A stretch of DNA of 64,000 nt from Pelecanus crispus (Eukaryota; Chordata; Aves; Pelecaniformes; Pelecanidae), in NCBI RefSeq assembly GCF_030463565.1, contig NC_134645.1, positions 1,557,501 to 1,621,500 of the forward strand, given 5' to 3'. Below the pieces are notes generated by a model that saw only the letters and a list, made by a program, of their open reading frames with translations, was not told the DNA's origin and did no database searches. Positions 45,201 to 64,000 of this stretch are shown piece after piece. The first letter of the stretch is position 1, and every line of letters starts with the position of its first letter. A program made the position numbers and the translations under genes.

Positions 45201-47540
45201 TCACAGGGTGATAAACCAGGGCACCGCACGAACGCGACTGCGAGCAGCATCGGATAACTGTGTCCCACGGGCTGCGAGCTCCGCTGGAGCCCCTGCGAAG
45301 CGTGCCACCGCAAGAGCGCTCTCCAGCTTCTCGACTGATTGGGTCCGCGCATCGCTCGTACGCGGTTTGAGCAGGGGGGATTTGCAGGCAGCAAAGCCAG
45401 GCTGACAAAGTCCAAATGCCGTGTTTTGGCGTGCCACACACGCGCTGAGCACAAATTTCCCCGTGCAGCGCTGCTGGCTCTCCTCTCCCCCATATGTTAT
45501 CTTTAGAAATCACTCCAGGTCCCAGAACTCCTGGTTACGGCTCCGCATTTTATCCATGGATGGGAAGGTCCTCAGCGAGCATCTCGGTGCTGGGATCATC
45601 CTACAATCCTGGCTTGCTGGCAGCACACCGCACCACCGGCCATCCGTTATTCAGTTTGTAAGGCATCAACATAAAGTCCCCTACGTATTTATTCCCCGAG
45701 ATCAATCGGCAGCCTTCAAGCAAAGGCAGCGATAAGCTGCAGCGCGACTTTCGGGCAAGCAGCCCCAGGAGCACCGGCGGCAGGCAGCCCCAGCTCCCCG
45801 GCACGCGTGGCAGCTCCCCCGGAGACGGGGCAGCCGGGGGGATTTCGCCACCGCATGGGAATCCCAGAAGAGGAGGAGGAGGAGGAGGAAGGCAGGTCAG
45901 ATCCAGCTAGGAAGCCCTCCAACATGAGCGTAGTTGTGGCTCCAGAGAAAGGCCACAGGGACTAGTTGTAGCAGCAAGTCTCACCTTAGCGATGCCAAAG
46001 GATGCGGAGAAACAACAGGAAAAGTCGCTCCGTGGCAAGGGGAGCTCGAGAGGTGCCAGCCATCCTTCGCAGCGCCTGTCAGCCACATCCAGCAATTCCT
46101 GGCATCCTTTTAAACGCTCGGCTGCAAGAACGAACACAGGGAACAAGTTTTGCTTTGAAGCAAGGCGAGAAAACCTCCACCCGAGACGTCTGCTTGCTGT
46201 GAGTCCACGCGGAGACGCTGCTCCAAAGCGGCAATGTCTGTTCTCACCCAAGAGCGCAGCCTTTGCTCCCAAGGAATCAGCCCAGCGCAGATGCCGCCGT
46301 GGAGCTGGTGTGTTCAAGGTGCCTGCTAGATTTCTCTGGGGTTTGTGTAATTCAGGTAATTCAAGTTATTTTGATGTTTGACATTTGACAAAAGAGCTAT
46401 AAAGTCAAGCCAGCCTCAGGCAAACTCAAGTGAGCGACTCGTGTAGGGCAGCGACGATTCGGTGCGTTGGTGTACGGCCGCTGTAATTAAGAAACACGTA
46501 AAAATAGATGAAAAGGAACAGGGGGCACTTTTAAAGGAACACTTTCCTGGCCTTTTCGCAGAGTATTTCCACGACATTCTGCCACAGGAAGGGAAAACAA
46601 AACCTCGTAACAAACAGAAAATAACCCTTTTGATTCCAGTAAGGAGAGAGATTTACCTCCTGGTTCTCCCCCCGTCTCTAATAATTGTTGTGGCTGGTCA
46701 GAAGTGAATGTAGCAAAAGGGCAAGTGTGATTTCAGTCCTAGCTGATCTAAATCTAACCTGTGAACCTCGGCTTCTTTCAGCCTAGAAGCTCCGGAGAGA
46801 AAGGGTAGAGCAGGAAGGCCGTGAAGGTAGGAGCCCCGAACCTCAAAGAATTGCAATACCAGCACTCGGAGCGTTGTTGCTCGTCTGCGCATTTGTCTTG
46901 TCACCGACTCAAAACAGCGTTTCCTCCTATTCATTAATTATCTGCCGTGGCTTTTTTGGGAGAAGAGACCTACAGAAAACTTGTCCTCCTTACACCTACC
47001 GCCGATGGGTTTTTTCCCTGGTCAGGCGTAGAAAGCTCCATGAGTTCACGCTCTCGCAGCCCATGTCACGTGCTATTTCACTCCCAATTGCTGTCTTCGC
47101 TGCTCTTGGAAGAGATGCCGGAGTCTTCCACGACAGTAGGGTCTCAGTCTGGAATTACCTTCCCGTTTCCAACAACTCGCTCCTCCCCAAAGGCTCTGTT
47201 CACCGTTTCTTCATATTGGGAGTCCGAACTCAGCACTGACCTTGCTTTCAGGTCAGAGCAGCTGACTTCCCAAGGTCCTTTCAACAGAGAACGATTCAAT
47301 GGGCTTTATAAAAAAAATCCCAGGGGAACTTGAAAGCAATTACTTCATCCGTACGCTACTTTTCACCAGCTTTTTTCCCCCTCTTAGAAATACACAATAT
47401 TATGACAACTGTCCACAGTCTCCAGCATGCCCATGCCTCCCAAACTGAACAAGTTAAATGAACAAGTCATTTTAGCGTAATTTTTTTCCACAAAAGCATA
47501 GAAAGATGCAAGTTATCATTCTTGAAGTTAACCCGAAGAA
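42251..47540. other. Intergenic DNA downstream of BUB1, no gene recognised
   Basis: About 5.3 kb of largely single-copy sequence with balanced composition. A short perfect hairpin (CGCTCCGT ... ACGGAGCG, 8-bp stem) lies at about 44056-44079. Two short protein-like stretches, at about 46500-46610 (plus) and 47080-47310 (minus), are discussed in the findings. No complete gene is supported. Confidence 0.4.
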
Positions 47541-47542
47541 CA

Positions 47543-47548
47543 TTTATT
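47543..47548 (-). terminator. BUB1: Polyadenylation signal AATAAA of BUB1
   Basis: TTTATT on the plus strand reads AATAAA on the coding strand, 75 bases after the BUB1 stop codon. It implies a short 3' UTR of roughly 100 bases. Confidence 0.65.
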
Positions 47549-47622
47549 TTTAAAACAAGTTAGTACAAAAAGATTTCACATCAATAAAACGCCAGTCCTC
47601 GGTAACTGTGCAAACTAAACGC

Positions 47623-63548
<15,926 letters not shown>

Positions 63549-64000
63549 CTAAATTGCAAGAAATGTCAGTTACTATCATTAAGTCACCTGTCCCTCATTC
63601 CTCCCCACCCCCCAGGAACCTCTGGTTTCCCTGTACGGTCATCACACCATGAAATGTAACACCAAAAAACCTCAGGTTAGTTACAGGACAATTGTTACTG
63701 TATATGGGCGTATCCTGTTAGCTTCACATTCGCAAAAATAAAAAAGCCTGCAATAGGCAGCAGTGTATGGAAATTGGGTTCTTGTTTTATCATCACCAGA
63801 GGGAACACATATCATCGTGATAAGCACCAACTCTAGCGCTTCCAACAGCTAAATGCTAAATAACTCCAACAGGCACCCACTCTCAGCTAAGTACTGTGTG
63901 ATAAGCACAAGAAACCAAATATATATATATATTGGTGTCTGATTTCACTGCAGGTCAGGAATTGATGTCCGATTTCACTGCAGTCCCAGCTACGGCCACA
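63549..64000 (-). other. BUB1: BUB1 intron 4 (partial)
   Basis: Intronic sequence to the window edge; it ends with a near-duplicated phrase TGATTTCACTGCAG/CCGATTTCACTGCAG after an (AT)n run. No exon for the TPR region is visible. Confidence 0.55.

Overview
The window is vertebrate nuclear DNA from a bird. The evidence is two copies of CR1 LINE 3' ends with the diagnostic ATTCTATG-type tail, two recognisable vertebrate genes with canonical introns, and a very high density of GC-rich and AT-rich minisatellites. The species cannot be fixed from the sequence alone.

Layout. 1-18.3 kb: no gene recognised. It is a patchwork of minisatellites (1-190, 265-1795, 2080-3640, 4615-5495, 6684-7965, 8470-9075, 15355-15900, 17240-17810), a CR1 cluster at 4.0-5.55 kb, and single-copy non-coding DNA. 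18.3-33.83 kb, minus strand: BCL2L11 (BIM), with the coding part of exon 2 at 33465-33819, the BH3 exon at 27412-27524, the terminal exon at 22072-22146, and a long 3' UTR running to about 18.3 kb. The spliced reading frame is 180 codons plus stop. Introns 2 and 3 are full of minisatellites. 33.26-34.34 kb: CpG island around exon 2. 34.34-38.0 kb: a 3.6 kb CA/CT-rich minisatellite. 38-47.5 kb: GC-rich then ordinary intergenic DNA, which should also hide the non-coding first exon of BCL2L11. 47.54-64 kb, minus strand: BUB1. I could place 21 consecutive coding exons (taken as exons 5-25 of the usual 25) encoding the last 962 residues, with every splice phase consistent. Exons 1-4 (TPR region) lie beyond the right edge.

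The two genes act in different processes: BUB1 is the spindle-checkpoint and H2A kinase, and BCL2L11 is a BH3-only death protein of mitochondria. The sequence shows no functional coupling, only adjacency on the same strand, with the BUB1 3' end about 13 kb from the BCL2L11 coding start. This differs from the human arrangement as I remember it.

Most notable observations: (1) the invariant Asp of the BIM BH3 core is replaced by Ala; (2) one BUB1 kinase-domain intron is a GC-AG intron; (3) a 30-bp minisatellite with higher-order structure grew inside a CR1 tail, in a double-tailed CR1 composite found again inverted 51 kb away; (4) the BCL2L11 3' UTR carries seed matches for all three seed families typical of miR-17~92 regulation of BIM, plus miR-221 and miR-24; (5) complementary purine and pyrimidine arrays lie in the last BCL2L11 intron. 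I see no evidence for a wholly new biological system.
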